The notes under the pieces: generated by a model | Told to the model about the DNA's origin: nothing | Seen by the model: only the letters and a program-made list of their open reading frames with translations | The model's database searches: none | Origin: Microvirga terrestris | GTDB lineage: Bacteria; Pseudomonadota; Alphaproteobacteria; Rhizobiales; Beijerinckiaceae | Direction: 5' to 3' | NCBI RefSeq assembly: GCF_015694425.1 | Contig: NZ_JADQDN010000012.1 | Location: forward strand, 1 to 64,000 | DNA: 64,000 bases | Made by a program: the position numbers and the translations under genes | In this document: positions 7,769 through 16,710 of the stretch, in pieces | Layout of the letters: each line of letters opens with the position of its first letter | How positions within the stretch are numbered: position 1 is the first letter of the stretch

Positions 7769-9514
7769 ATGAGCCATGGCACCGTCCCGGTAGTTGCGCG
7801 ATCCCTCACGGGCCTGCCACCCCGCCTGCGGCGGCGGATCGTGCTGACCTTCATGGTCACCGCCCTTGCGGCGTGCCTCATCGCCGCGGCCCTGTTGCTT
7901 TCCCGCGCGGCCGACGATCGACACGCAATCGAGCACCGTGCCACGGAGGCGGCCAAGGCGCTCTCCTTCGGCTTCGACCAGGAGGTCGCCGCGGTCAATT
8001 ATCTCCTCAAGGGTCTGTCCAAGTCCCCCGCGCTCCTCGCGGGCGATATCAGGGCCTTCTACGACCAGCTTAAAGTAACCCCTGTTCCGGAAGGCTCGTG
8101 GCTGGTTCTCAACGACCTTGAGCGGCAGGTCGCCAACACCTTGCGACCGTTCGGTGCGCCGCTCCCCAGGCATGTTGATTTCCCGAACCATCAGGAGCAG
8201 CTCGATCGAATCCGGGATCGGAGATGGACCGTCTCCGGCCGGATGCTGGCCCCCTTGAAGGGCAAAATCGTCGTAGCGCTCAGTCTCCGGCTCGATGATC
8301 CGGACGGGCAGATGAACGGCCATCTTACCATCGCCCTGACGGAGGCGCGGCTGGGAGTGATCCTCGACGACCAGACACGGCCTGCCGGTTGGATGAAAGG
8401 ACTTTACGACCGCAAGCTCCAGCCGATCGTTGCCGACAGGGACGGTCACAAAGGATCCGACTTGCCGGCCCCTGCAGCCCTGGCCACCCGCCTTGCCGAC
8501 GCCGGACCGGACAGCACGATCACGGGAACCGTCGAGGCTAGGGATGACCGTGGTATCCCGGTCCTCGTCGCCTTCCGCCGCTCGGGCACCACGAATTGGA
8601 CGACTGTGGTCGCGGTGCCGCTGGCTGATCTCAATGCCCCTGTCACCGCCGCCCTGTGGCGGATGGCCGGGCCTGCATCTCTCCTTCTGCTCGCTGGCGG
8701 GATCGCCGCCTGGTTCACGGCCCGACAGGTCGAGCAGCCGCTCCGGACACTGTCCGATCAGGTCACCGGCGCGAAGAAGCAGGTTAACGAACTGTCCGGG
8801 CAGTTGCTTGCCCTCCAGGAAGAGGAGCGGCAACGCATTGCCCGCGAACTGCACGACTCGACGGCTCAGCACCTGGTGGCGGCAAACCTCGGACTCGCTG
8901 GACTTCAGGGAGCGGTTGTGGCCACTCCGGCATCCCGTTCAGCGTTCGCGGAGATTGAGAGGCAACTCGGCGAGGCGCTGAGAGAATTGCGCATCTTCAC
9001 CTATCTGCTGCATCCGCCCAACCTGATGCAAGACGGCCTTCAGGCCACGTTGCGGGACTTTGCCGAGGGCTTTGCCGGACGTACGGGCCTCGTCGCCCGG
9101 ATCCGCATCCCGGAAGAGGTCGATGACCTGTCGCCGGAACTCCAGCGGGCCATCCTGCGCGTGGTGCAGGAGGCGCTCACCAACGTGCATCGCCATGCCA
9201 ATGCCACAAGAGTGTCCGTCACGGCCCGCATTCTGTCCGGTCGGTTCATCGTCCGCATTCGTGACAATGGGCATGGCATGGGTGGCTCGGCCCGATCCGA
9301 TGGACCGATCCGGCTCGGTGTCGGTGTTGCAGGCATGCGAGCCCGCCTCGAGCAGTTCGGCGGCAGCCTGAGGATTTGGACAGGTCGGAAGGGCACCAGC
9401 ATTCTCGCGATGGTCCCGGTCCGCGGAGCTCGCCTTACATTGCCATCTGCCAGTCGATTGCGGATGCCATGGCGATCGCGTCCCGCCGAGGTGGATGGCG
9501 ACACACTCATTTGA
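7769..9514 (+). CDS. Membrane sensor histidine kinase, NarL/NreB class
   Basis: A 581-residue sensor kinase. A first transmembrane helix (about residues 20-44) and a second (about 293-315) enclose a roughly 250-residue periplasmic sensor region with no family I can name. A short linker and coiled coil lead to a HisKA_3 domain with phosphoacceptor His362 in ARELHDS. The HATPase domain follows: QEALTNVHRHA, DNGHGMGG, GVGVAGMRAR. The partner response regulator starts 133 bp downstream. ATG 7769 was chosen because it precedes the first helix; the ribosome-binding site is weak and an upstream ATG at 7640 is open. Its position opposite FGE and sulfatase suggests control of sulfatase expression. Confidence 0.85.
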   Translation: MSHGTVPVVARSLTGLPPRLRRRIVLTFMVTALAACLIAAALLLSRAADDRHAIEHRATEAAKALSFGFDQEVAAVNYLLKGLSKSPALLAGDIRAFYDQLKVTPVPEGSWLVLNDLERQVANTLRPFGAPLPRHVDFPNHQEQLDRIRDRRWTVSGRMLAPLKGKIVVALSLRLDDPDGQMNGHLTIALTEARLGVILDDQTRPAGWMKGLYDRKLQPIVADRDGHKGSDLPAPAALATRLADAGPDSTITGTVEARDDRGIPVLVAFRRSGTTNWTTVVAVPLADLNAPVTAALWRMAGPASLLLLAGGIAAWFTARQVEQPLRTLSDQVTGAKKQVNELSGQLLALQEEERQRIARELHDSTAQHLVAANLGLAGLQGAVVATPASRSAFAEIERQLGEALRELRIFTYLLHPPNLMQDGLQATLRDFAEGFAGRTGLVARIRIPEEVDDLSPELQRAILRVVQEALTNVHRHANATRVSVTARILSGRFIVRIRDNGHGMGGSARSDGPIRLGVGVAGMRARLEQFGGSLRIWTGRKGTSILAMVPVRGARLTLPSASRLRMPWRSRPAEVDGDTLI

Positions 9515-9518
9515 ACAT

Positions 9519-9545
9519 TCAGGGTCTGCCTCCATCACTTTCAGG
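9519..9545. promoter_or_regulatory. Second copy of the operator-like block
   Basis: TCAGGGTCTGCCTCCATCA (9519-9537) is the exact reverse complement of 7582-7600. The match continues to 9545 with one mismatch, so 26 of 27 bases agree. Two TCAGG pentamers start at 9519 and 9541, again 22 bp apart. It lies between the kinase stop and the response-regulator start, which suggests a separate regulated promoter for the regulator gene. Confidence 0.5.
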
Positions 9546-9647
9546 GTTTTGCGCAGGTGGGCCTCACGACTAACGTGTGTATGCTACCAAGGAACTCGGG
9601 CTCACCGGAACCGCCGCTGGCATCGGGTCGACGGAGGACGTCTCGCG

Positions 9648-10280
9648 ATGATGCGCATCCTGATCGCCGACGATCACGACGTCGTCCGCTCCGGCGTTCG
9701 CACAATTCTGGAGGAGCACGAAGGTTGGAAGGTGGTTGGCGAGGCTCGGGACGGGAAGCAGGCCATCGATCAGGCCTCAGCCCTCCGGCCCGATGTCGTG
9801 GTCCTCGACTACGCCCTTCCGCTGGTGAATGGGGTCGAGGCCACGCGGCAGATCCGCAGTCGCGTTCCTGGTATTGAAGTTCTGATCTTCACCATGCACG
9901 ACACCGACAGCTTGGTCCGGGACGTGCTCGAGGCGGGCGCGCGCGGCTTCCTGCTTAAGTCCGACGCCAGGCAGCTCCTGATCTCGGCGGTCGAGAGCCT
10001 GGCCGCCCACAGGCCCTTCTTCACCGGCAAGGTCTCTGAGGCCTTGCTTGAAACCTACTTGTCGAAGGGCATTGCAGACCAGTCGGCACTCAGTTCCCGC
10101 GAGAAGGCCGTGGTGCAGCTCATTGCCGAGGGCAAGACCAACAAGCAGATCGCCAACATCCTCAGCATCAGCACTAAGACGGTCGAGACCCATCGCGCCA
10201 CGGCCATGAGCAAGCTCAACCTCGACACGACCGCAGCGCTGATCCGCTATGCGATCCGCAACAAACTGTCGGAGGCATGA
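9648..10280 (+). CDS. NarL/FixJ-family response regulator
   Basis: A 210-residue response regulator. The receiver domain starts RILIADDHD with the acidic pocket, phosphoacceptor Asp54 in VVLDYALP, and the later Lys in LLKSDA. The LuxR-type helix-turn-helix follows at about 145-205 (LSSREKAVVQLIAEGKTNKQ, then TKTVETHRA). The start at 9648 is supported by a GGAGG about 10 nt upstream; earlier in-frame codons would add a tail unlike the family. It pairs with the HisKA_3 kinase upstream and probably binds the repeated block found before both genes. Confidence 0.9.
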   Translation: MMRILIADDHDVVRSGVRTILEEHEGWKVVGEARDGKQAIDQASALRPDVVVLDYALPLVNGVEATRQIRSRVPGIEVLIFTMHDTDSLVRDVLEAGARGFLLKSDARQLLISAVESLAAHRPFFTGKVSEALLETYLSKGIADQSALSSREKAVVQLIAEGKTNKQIANILSISTKTVETHRATAMSKLNLDTTAALIRYAIRNKLSEA

Positions 10281-10333
10281 GTCTCTGGAAGGGCGAACCC
10301 TATGCCTACTTCTCTCGATCCTGCCGCTCCTCA

Positions 10334-10575
10334 TCATCTGCCGGCGTTCGTCGGCCCCCTCGATACGGCATAGGCCTGGCCGCATTGGGCCCTTGCCTCG
10401 GCCTCGGTGCGCCGCCGGTCCTTCTCGTCGTGGAACGACGCTACACCCCACCGTCCGATCAGGCGCTCGCGCTCAAAGGCGGCAGGAGCAATCGGGCTGT
10501 TGCCGGAGAATGCGTCTCGTCGGCTGTCGAGACGCATCCGCTGACGGCAAGCGCCAGTAGGGCAACGGACAGCAT
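10334..10575 (-). pseudogene. Frameshifted small lipoprotein gene
   Basis: One frame encodes a lipoprotein signal (MLSVALLALAVSGC, with Cys at the lipobox) from 10575. It then runs out of frame at STADETHSPA. A different frame carries on with ERLIGRWGVASFHDEKDR and RAQCGQAYAVSRGP, which resembles a conserved small lipoprotein type of Rhizobiales, before stopping at 10334. A frameshift around 10490-10515 joins them. The C-terminus also looks lost. No good ribosome-binding site precedes 10575. The family resemblance is from memory, so confidence is moderate. Confidence 0.4.
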
Positions 10576-10711
10576 CCGAACGCGCGTGCGCGGCCAAGCC
10601 ACGCCAAACGACACGCATTCCAAATGCGAGGGCTGCAACCCCTGCGAAGCGGAAGGGCACCCGGTTCTCCCATCGCCCTCTTGAACGACCTGCATTCCCG
10701 CGCCTCCCGCG

Positions 10712-11611
10712 TCAGAACCGCATGCTCAGGCCGAGGATTGGCCCGTGCTGGATCATGTCGAACTCGTAGCGCCGCCGGCCCTCACCTTGGGCATAGTCGA
10801 CAGACAGCGCCCGGTAGCCGATCACACCGGAAAAGGTGATGCCCTGGTAGGTGCCGAGCTCGAACCCGTAGGCACCAATGGCCTGCCAGGAGAAGTCGCT
10901 TCCGACGCCGAGACCGCCGATGTCGCCACGCAGGAACAGCTCATGCCCCGGTGCCATGGTGTAGCGCACCCGTGCCCCTACGATAGGATCAAGCCAATCG
11001 ACGGAACCGGACCGGGCGAACGCCCGGGCACCTGCCACCTGGAGGTCGCCAATGTCGACCGCCGCGGTGACAGCAAGCGAAAGATCCGCCTCCTGATACC
11101 AGTACCGGGCTCCGCCTAGGATATCGAAGGCTAGCGGACCCGAGCGAGCAACCTCGTAGGCGACGCCGAACTCGGCGATGACCATCTCCACATCCAAGCC
11201 GAGGGAGGTGGCGAGCGTTCCCGTCACGCCGGGTGCCAGTGTGCGGCTGCGGATGTTGCTGCGATCCGCGCCGACCCTGCTCCAAACCACGTCGCCCAGG
11301 AGAGCGAAGCGGCCGAAGCGGGCCTCGAAGTCTCCCATCAGGGCGACGAGGGTGTCGCTCTTCTCGACGATGTCGATGAAGCTGGCATCGACCTTCACGG
11401 AGCGCCCACGCACGGTCTGGGTGCCATTCCATGCGGTGAGCCAGCCATAGGGCGTGAAGCGGAAGGTCCAGGCCGGCTGAACGGCCGTGTCGATCACGGG
11501 AGCCGGAGGCGGTGGCCCCAGGTCCGCGGCGAGTGAGTTGCCTGCGCTCCCAGCAAGGAGGCCAACCGGAACCATGACGCCACGTGTCAGACATTTTGCA
11601 AGGTAGCCCAT
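10712..11611 (-). CDS. Outer-membrane beta-barrel protein
   Basis: A 299-residue exported protein. The signal peptide ends near SLAADLG (about residue 29). The mature protein has repeated amphipathic strands of alternating aromatic and polar residues (FRFTPYGWLTAWNG, ARYWYQEADL, GARVRYTMAP) and ends in SMRF, with a terminal Phe typical of BamA-assembled barrels. It resembles Rhizobiales outer-membrane proteins of the OmpW/porin-like type. ATG 11611 was preferred over the adjacent ATG 11614 because the AGGGGG site then has about 5-nt spacing. It follows the two-component genes and may serve the sulfatase locus, but function is unknown. Confidence 0.72.
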   Translation of the reverse strand: MGYLAKCLTRGVMVPVGLLAGSAGNSLAADLGPPPPAPVIDTAVQPAWTFRFTPYGWLTAWNGTQTVRGRSVKVDASFIDIVEKSDTLVALMGDFEARFGRFALLGDVVWSRVGADRSNIRSRTLAPGVTGTLATSLGLDVEMVIAEFGVAYEVARSGPLAFDILGGARYWYQEADLSLAVTAAVDIGDLQVAGARAFARSGSVDWLDPIVGARVRYTMAPGHELFLRGDIGGLGVGSDFSWQAIGAYGFELGTYQGITFSGVIGYRALSVDYAQGEGRRRYEFDMIQHGPILGLSMRF

Positions 11612-12240
11612 CATTCCCCCTGAAATTGCTGATCCAGTGCCCCCCGGCGGTCCCATAGCAGCCGAGGCTGCACCTAAGGTCAAGTCAGCCGTCGATAGCA
11701 GCATGCAGAACCAAGATGATCATCGAATACTGCCTTAGAGCTACCGTGTCCCACAGCGACGTCGGCAAACCCTGGGTCGCAACCAAGCCGAGGGCAACTC
11801 CACAAACGCCAGCAGCACGTAAGCCCCGGGACGGCAACGACTGTCGGTGCCTTCCTAGCCCACGAGTGAACCAGAACCTTGCGACGACATAGGACCGTTC
11901 ATCATCGATCATCCCTCCCGAGAAGCCTAAGCATTGTCCGGCGACGCCGTGCCGGCAATTCGGCCAGAGGAATCCCTCGTCAGCTTCCGATGTGGCGCAG
12001 ATTGCAACGGCTGGCGGAGGTCTCGTGCTTGTCGCCATAATCTTCCGCTTCCTCTGCACCTGATCCAAGGGGCTCTTCATCACCATCGCGGCCGTCCTAG
12101 GCGGAATTGCTCTCGACGGTACGAACCGGAGCACACACGATCAGATCATGCCGGAGATCGTCGAGGTCGAGCAGCGCCATTCAGCGCTGCTCGACGCTCT
12201 ACGACCCCGGACGGTAACGCGGAATGACACGGCCGATCTA
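11612..12240. other. Gene-poor gap (629 bp)
   Basis: No supported gene lies between the beta-barrel gene and the alkylsulfatase remnant, although short frames exist on both strands. CAGCGCCATTCAGCGCTGC near 12172-12190 is locally palindromic. The gap together with the truncated neighbour suggests deletion and decay. Confidence 0.4.
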
Positions 12241-12807
12241 TTAAGCCTTCCACGATCCTGCGTAGTAGGTTGCGTCGTCCTGAAGAAGTTCGGGCTTCTG
12301 GGACATGGCCGACCCGTTCTTTGTGCCCGGCAGAACCTCGAACCAGTTGTCGAACGCCGTCGTCGGGGAGAGTTGCGTAAGCACTTGCGGATTGCCTTCC
12401 ATTTTTGCCTTGCCGGCAGCGATCTTGTCGGCCAGCTTGGTTGCGCCGATCATCACGTCCTCCAACTCACGGCGGTCAATCGTGAGCGTTAGGTTGGCGT
12501 CGTTCGCCTGATATCCGGCGATTGTTGTCAGAGTGGCGTTGCTCAGCTCGACCACGAACTTCTCGCCATTATCTGGTGTCGAGAGATTGATCTTGAACTT
12601 CATGCCCTCGGCCTTGCGGCTGTCCATCTGGATCCCGAGGTAGTTGAGGAACAGTTCGGTGCTGGTGCCGCGCACAAAGTCCGGACTTCCCGCTTTCGCT
12701 GCCGTTACGGCGACCACACCATCCCGCAACTCCTTGGCTCCAGAGAGAAAGCTGTTGCGGAGGCTCGGGCTCTCGAACTGGTACCCCATCTGCTCGTAGG
12801 TCTCTGC
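12241..12807 (-). pseudogene. C-terminal remnant of an SdsA1-like alkylsulfatase
   Basis: The frame encodes only the end of a metallo-beta-lactamase-type alkylsulfatase. It starts AETYEQMGYQFES and continues SFLSGAKELRDG, the linker in SdsA1/BDS1 enzymes. A SCP2-like C-terminal domain follows, with IDRRELEDVM and FDNWFEVLPG. The whole metallo-beta-lactamase catalytic domain (about 500 residues with its zinc-binding HxHxDH motif) is missing upstream. The frame before AETYEQ is not homologous and has no start with a ribosome-binding site. A short product from ATG 12789 could still be made but would lack catalysis. The deletion end lies close to 12810. Confidence 0.7.
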
Positions 12808-12854
12808 GGGGAAAGCAGATCTTCGCTGTTGCGTGCGATAGGGCCCGTGGGTGG

Positions 12855-14300
12855 CTACGCCCGATCTGTCACCTTTCGGACCGGCGGGATCGTCCAGGTG
12901 CCGTCGATGATCGACGGGTTGGTCTCGTCCGGCCAGTACATCCGCAGCATAAGGATGAACTTGCCGGCTGGAGCGGGCAGCCAGTTCGCCTCCTTGTCCG
13001 CCCCGGGCGAGTCCTTCTGGATGTAGAGGTCGATCGAACCGTCCGGATTGGCTTTCAGGTTCTGGCGCGCGCTGATTGAATAGCGATTGAGCGGGTTGGG
13101 CACGAAGAAGTAGCCGCCATCATACATCGTCAGCGACCAAAAGCCTTCGACCGGCGGCAACTGGCCCTTGGCAAAGCGCATGACGTACTTGTTGGCTCCG
13201 TCATAGGCCCTTCCGTCGCCGTCCTTCTGCGAGGTCGGATAAACCGCGTCCTGCGGGCGGTTGGCCCCAAGCCCGATCGCCGTGATGAGGGCCCGCATCA
13301 GGTAGTCAGTGCCGTAGATCCCAGTTTTTGTCGTGAAGCCCCAGCCATCGATGTCATGGACATCCTTGTTGATCTTGAACTGGATCATGATCCGGTCGTT
13401 GGCGATCTCCGGGATACGCTTGGCGAAGTCGGCACGAAGCTTGCTGGCATCGAAGTCCTGTCCAGCCACGAGCCCGATCTTGGCGAACTTCGCCAGCGCA
13501 GGGGCATCCGCCGCCGACGGCGGGTTCGTCTTCATCAACTCCGCCAGCAGGGTGAAGTACGCGACCGCGTCCATGCGATTCACCTGATCGCGCACGGCGG
13601 TCTTCATGTCGATCGATGGGTCGACCTTACCGGCTGGCGGCGTGTACGGCTTGCCGTAGGCGCTGAGAGGCACCAGCTTGACCTGATCCTGGAGCGCGTG
13701 CACCTCGGCGTAATCCTCCGGCGTGCCGGTGCAGTAGATGCGGCCGAGCAGCCAGACGATGTTGGTCGGCGCCTTGTACTCCTTGACGCCCGCCGGAAGC
13801 GTGCCGCTCCAGCCAGGGCCGGTGATGGCATAGGTCTGGGCAGCGGTGCCCGTGGTGCGCTTGCCGGGAACCTGGAACACCGTCGTCCAGCCGTCCAGCA
13901 TCGGCATGAGGAAGTAGCGGTCCTTCATGTCCGGCAGGCTCAACACCCAGGGCTCCTTGCCGACATCGAAGAACGCCGTCGTGTAGAGCGTGTCGGCGTT
14001 GGGCGCGGTCACGTCGCGGAACGCGGCATCTGGATAGTGCCGGAGCTTGATGATCTGACCCATTGGGGCCCGGGTGCCCTCGGGGGCGGCCACGTTGGTG
14101 ATGACCCGGCGCGTCATCTCCATGGTGACCAGCGGATAGCCATAGATGTAGGCATCTGTTGCCAGCCAGAAGTCCTCAAGCCCTTCGTCGATGCCCAACA
14201 ACTCGCCCAGATGGGCCTCACTGATGGTGCTCATCGTGGTCCCGGCAAGCAGGCTCAAGGCACCGCCCGCAGCTTGGCGGCGGGTCAGCTTCATCGTCAT
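12855..14300 (-). CDS. Exported DUF1254/DUF1214 domain protein
   Basis: A 481-residue protein of the DUF1254-DUF1214 family, whose biochemical role is unknown. The N-terminus (TRRQAAGGALSLLAG) looks like a twin-arginine signal. DUF1254 covers about residues 45-180 (YIYGYPLVTMEMTRR, then NADTLYTTAFFDV). DUF1214 covers about 365-465 (FWSLTMYDGGYFFVPNPLNRY). The start at 14300 has a GGAGA site; upstream codons add an unrelated tail. It lies directly upstream of the alkylsulfatase remnant on the same strand. Confidence 0.85.
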   Translation of the reverse strand: MTMKLTRRQAAGGALSLLAGTTMSTISEAHLGELLGIDEGLEDFWLATDAYIYGYPLVTMEMTRRVITNVAAPEGTRAPMGQIIKLRHYPDAAFRDVTAPNADTLYTTAFFDVGKEPWVLSLPDMKDRYFLMPMLDGWTTVFQVPGKRTTGTAAQTYAITGPGWSGTLPAGVKEYKAPTNIVWLLGRIYCTGTPEDYAEVHALQDQVKLVPLSAYGKPYTPPAGKVDPSIDMKTAVRDQVNRMDAVAYFTLLAELMKTNPPSAADAPALAKFAKIGLVAGQDFDASKLRADFAKRIPEIANDRIMIQFKINKDVHDIDGWGFTTKTGIYGTDYLMRALITAIGLGANRPQDAVYPTSQKDGDGRAYDGANKYVMRFAKGQLPPVEGFWSLTMYDGGYFFVPNPLNRYSISARQNLKANPDGSIDLYIQKDSPGADKEANWLPAPAGKFILMLRMYWPDETNPSIIDGTWTIPPVRKVTDRA

Positions 14301-14500
14301 GACACATCTCCGTTGCGTGGGGGGTCTGGGAACCGCGCGACACTTACCCGGCACGGCGGACGGTCCCGACCTGCGGCTCCTCGCCCCAACGAAATCCGTG
14401 GGTGAAAACCTCGGAATCGCCATGCGCACTGCCCGGAAGGTAGCAACGGCGGAGTATTCGCGCCTGTAGCATCGTGTAATTTACGTGGTGGTGGCGACGG

Positions 14501-16342
14501 TCAGCGCTGGTGAGTGGCCGCCTGGAGGGCCATCTCCGCAGCCGTCCGAGCAGGAACGGGGAAGCCGGCCTTGCGGGCTCCTTCGGCAAAATGGGCCGCG
14601 TCCTCCGGCCGATAGTTCCGCTTGGCCATCTCGTCGTCCCAGTGCTCGAAGATGGTCGGGCGCATGCGCAGGAACGCGTCACGGGCCTCGGCGGCTTCCG
14701 TCGCCTTGCCGAGCTGGGCACAGATCACGGCGGCGACGAAATGGTAGAGCGGGAACTTGTCCAGCGCCGCCTGCCGGATCAGGCTTTCGGCGCGGGCGTA
14801 GTCGCGCTGCATGTAGGCGTAGACCGCCAACGTTCCGCTGTAATAGCCGGAATGGCCCCGGTTGCGGGTGAGCGCCTGTTCCAGCAGCTCGGCGCCGCGC
14901 TGCCAGGCGCCCACCTGGCCCACCCGGGTTCCGAACTCGCCGAGAAGCTCGGTATCATTCGGGTTCAGCGCCACCGCCCGTTCGCCGACTTCCAGCGCCT
15001 CGGCGGGTTGCTGGGCGAAGAACAGCGCCACCATCAGGGCCTGGAGCGCGCGCGCGTTCTCCGGGTCGAGTCGGATTGCCCTTCGGGCGGCCTCGAGCGA
15101 GCGTTGGATCGGGGTGCTGGACCCCGCCCTCGGATTGAACCCGAACCGATCCTCGTCGAGATACAGGACGGACAGCATCGCCCAGGCGGTGGCATACTCC
15201 GGATGGAGTGCCACGGCCTGCTCCAGGCAGGTCCGGGTCGCAGCATGGCTCTTATCGGACAGGGCGGCCCGATAATCGTAGAACCGCAGCGTGCATCCGT
15301 AGGCCTCGAGATCATTGGGCGCGCGGGTGCTGGTCCGGGTTTGGTCGGCCCGGTGGATGATTCCGTAAGGCTGTGCTACGGCGGTTGCGACCTTGCGCGC
15401 GACGTCATCTTGAATCGAGAACAGGTCACGGACGTGCAAGTCCTCGTCGTAGGTCTGCGACCACAGGACGGCGCCGGTCTGTGCATCGAGGAGCCGGCCC
15501 ATAATGCGCAGGCGGTGTGCCGCGACCTGGACGCTACCCTCCAGCACGTAGCGGATGCCGAGATCACGGCGGAGGCGGGCGGCATCCGCACCCGACGGAA
15601 TGCTGCGCGACATCTCCCGCCCGAGGACGGTGATCTCCTTGAAGCGGGCGAATTGGCTCAGGACCTCCTCAGTCAGGCCGTCTGCGTAGGTCCTGGCCGC
15701 GGAAGGCTCGCCGAGTGCCGCAAAAGGCAGCACGACGAGGGTCGGCCCCCCGGGCGGCGAGGGGGTGGATGCTTGGGGTGAGCCGGACATACCGTCGCGC
15801 CACGGGCCCCAAAAGACGAGCCCGGCCACGATAAAGACCACGAGGCTCGCCACGCCGAGCCAGGGCGTCCAGCGCCGTGGCGGCGAATCGACCCGATGCC
15901 CGGTTGGCGCAGCGCCTGGGGAAGGGTGGGGCTTCGCGGCTTGCAGCGTGCGCCAGGCGAAGTGCGGGACGTACGCCCCCTTGGGAATGGTGATAACCAC
16001 TGGGTCCGTCAGGCCATCCGAGAGATAGTAGCGCCCCAGGGCCCGGCGCAGCCGTCCGGCCTCGATGCGCACGGCCGGATCGTTCTGGGCATCGAAGTCC
16101 GCACTCCGCGCGAACACCTCGGTGCCGATGGTATAGGCCTTGATGCGGTCCGCCCGGCCGGCGAGCGTCTCCTCAACGACATAGCGCAGGAACCTGCGGG
16201 CCCGTGCAGGCGCGTCGAGGTCGGGGCTGCCGAGGAGAATCTCGAGCTGGGCGCGGACGTCATCTGCCGCAGGCGGCGACTGCGCCTGCGGCGAGGCACC
16301 GACAGTGCCGTCGCCTCCGCCGAGCATGGATCGGTCCGTCAT
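14501..16342 (-). CDS. Membrane-anchored winged-helix regulator with TPR domain
   Basis: A 613-residue protein in three parts. Residues 25-130 contain a DNA-binding-like domain (ARARRFLRYVVEETL, DPAVRIEAGRLRRAL, VITIPKGAYVPHF) found in bacterial proteins often annotated as adenylate-cyclase-like or CadC-like. A single transmembrane helix lies near 158-178. A TolB/FlgO-like domain (VVLPFAALGE, YVLEGSV) and several TPRs (about 345-560) follow on the far side of the membrane. The layout suggests one-component membrane signalling with no phosphorelay. It is divergent from a small coiled-coil gene. Its target and signal are unknown. Confidence 0.8.
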   Translation of the reverse strand: MTDRSMLGGGDGTVGASPQAQSPPAADDVRAQLEILLGSPDLDAPARARRFLRYVVEETLAGRADRIKAYTIGTEVFARSADFDAQNDPAVRIEAGRLRRALGRYYLSDGLTDPVVITIPKGAYVPHFAWRTLQAAKPHPSPGAAPTGHRVDSPPRRWTPWLGVASLVVFIVAGLVFWGPWRDGMSGSPQASTPSPPGGPTLVVLPFAALGEPSAARTYADGLTEEVLSQFARFKEITVLGREMSRSIPSGADAARLRRDLGIRYVLEGSVQVAAHRLRIMGRLLDAQTGAVLWSQTYDEDLHVRDLFSIQDDVARKVATAVAQPYGIIHRADQTRTSTRAPNDLEAYGCTLRFYDYRAALSDKSHAATRTCLEQAVALHPEYATAWAMLSVLYLDEDRFGFNPRAGSSTPIQRSLEAARRAIRLDPENARALQALMVALFFAQQPAEALEVGERAVALNPNDTELLGEFGTRVGQVGAWQRGAELLEQALTRNRGHSGYYSGTLAVYAYMQRDYARAESLIRQAALDKFPLYHFVAAVICAQLGKATEAAEARDAFLRMRPTIFEHWDDEMAKRNYRPEDAAHFAEGARKAGFPVPARTAAEMALQAATHQR

Positions 16343-16473
16343 CCGCGGGCGCCACTAGGCGCCTCTTCTCGTAACCTACCGTAACATACTCCCCTTGGAT
16401 GCGGTATGGGTCGATGCTCGCACCTGTGGGATGGCGCACCTGCGCCGTCCGAATCCGGCAGCGGGGGTAAGCC

Positions 16474-16710
16474 ATGCATCACGCGGTCCAGGCTGCCGTC
16501 GCCCGCTTTCCGGACCGGGGGCATACCATTGAGGAACTGGCCAGGACGGACGAGAGCTTCCTGTCGCTCCGCGAGGATCTCGCCGAGGCGCAGGCGGCCC
16601 TCGCACGGTGGGAGCGCTCGGACACTCCGGTGATGACGGCGCGCTGTGCTGAGTACCGGGAACTGGTGAGGGATCTCGCGGCCGAGCTGGACCGCCATTC
16701 GCAAGGATAG
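16474..16710 (+). CDS. Small hypothetical protein (78 aa)
   Basis: A 78-residue acidic, probably all-helical protein (RTDESFLSLREDLAEAQ, ALARWE, AEYRELVRDLAAELDR). A GGGGG site lies just before the ATG, and the composition looks coding. Short proteins of this pattern occur in Rhizobiales, but I know no function. It is divergently arranged with the large membrane regulator. Confidence 0.6.
   Translation: MHHAVQAAVARFPDRGHTIEELARTDESFLSLREDLAEAQAALARWERSDTPVMTARCAEYRELVRDLAAELDRHSQG

Noticed and set aside
14510..15781. 423-codon plus-strand open frame
   Set aside because: It is a high-GC shadow of the winged-helix/TPR regulator on the other strand and is Arg/Gly/His-rich without domain features.
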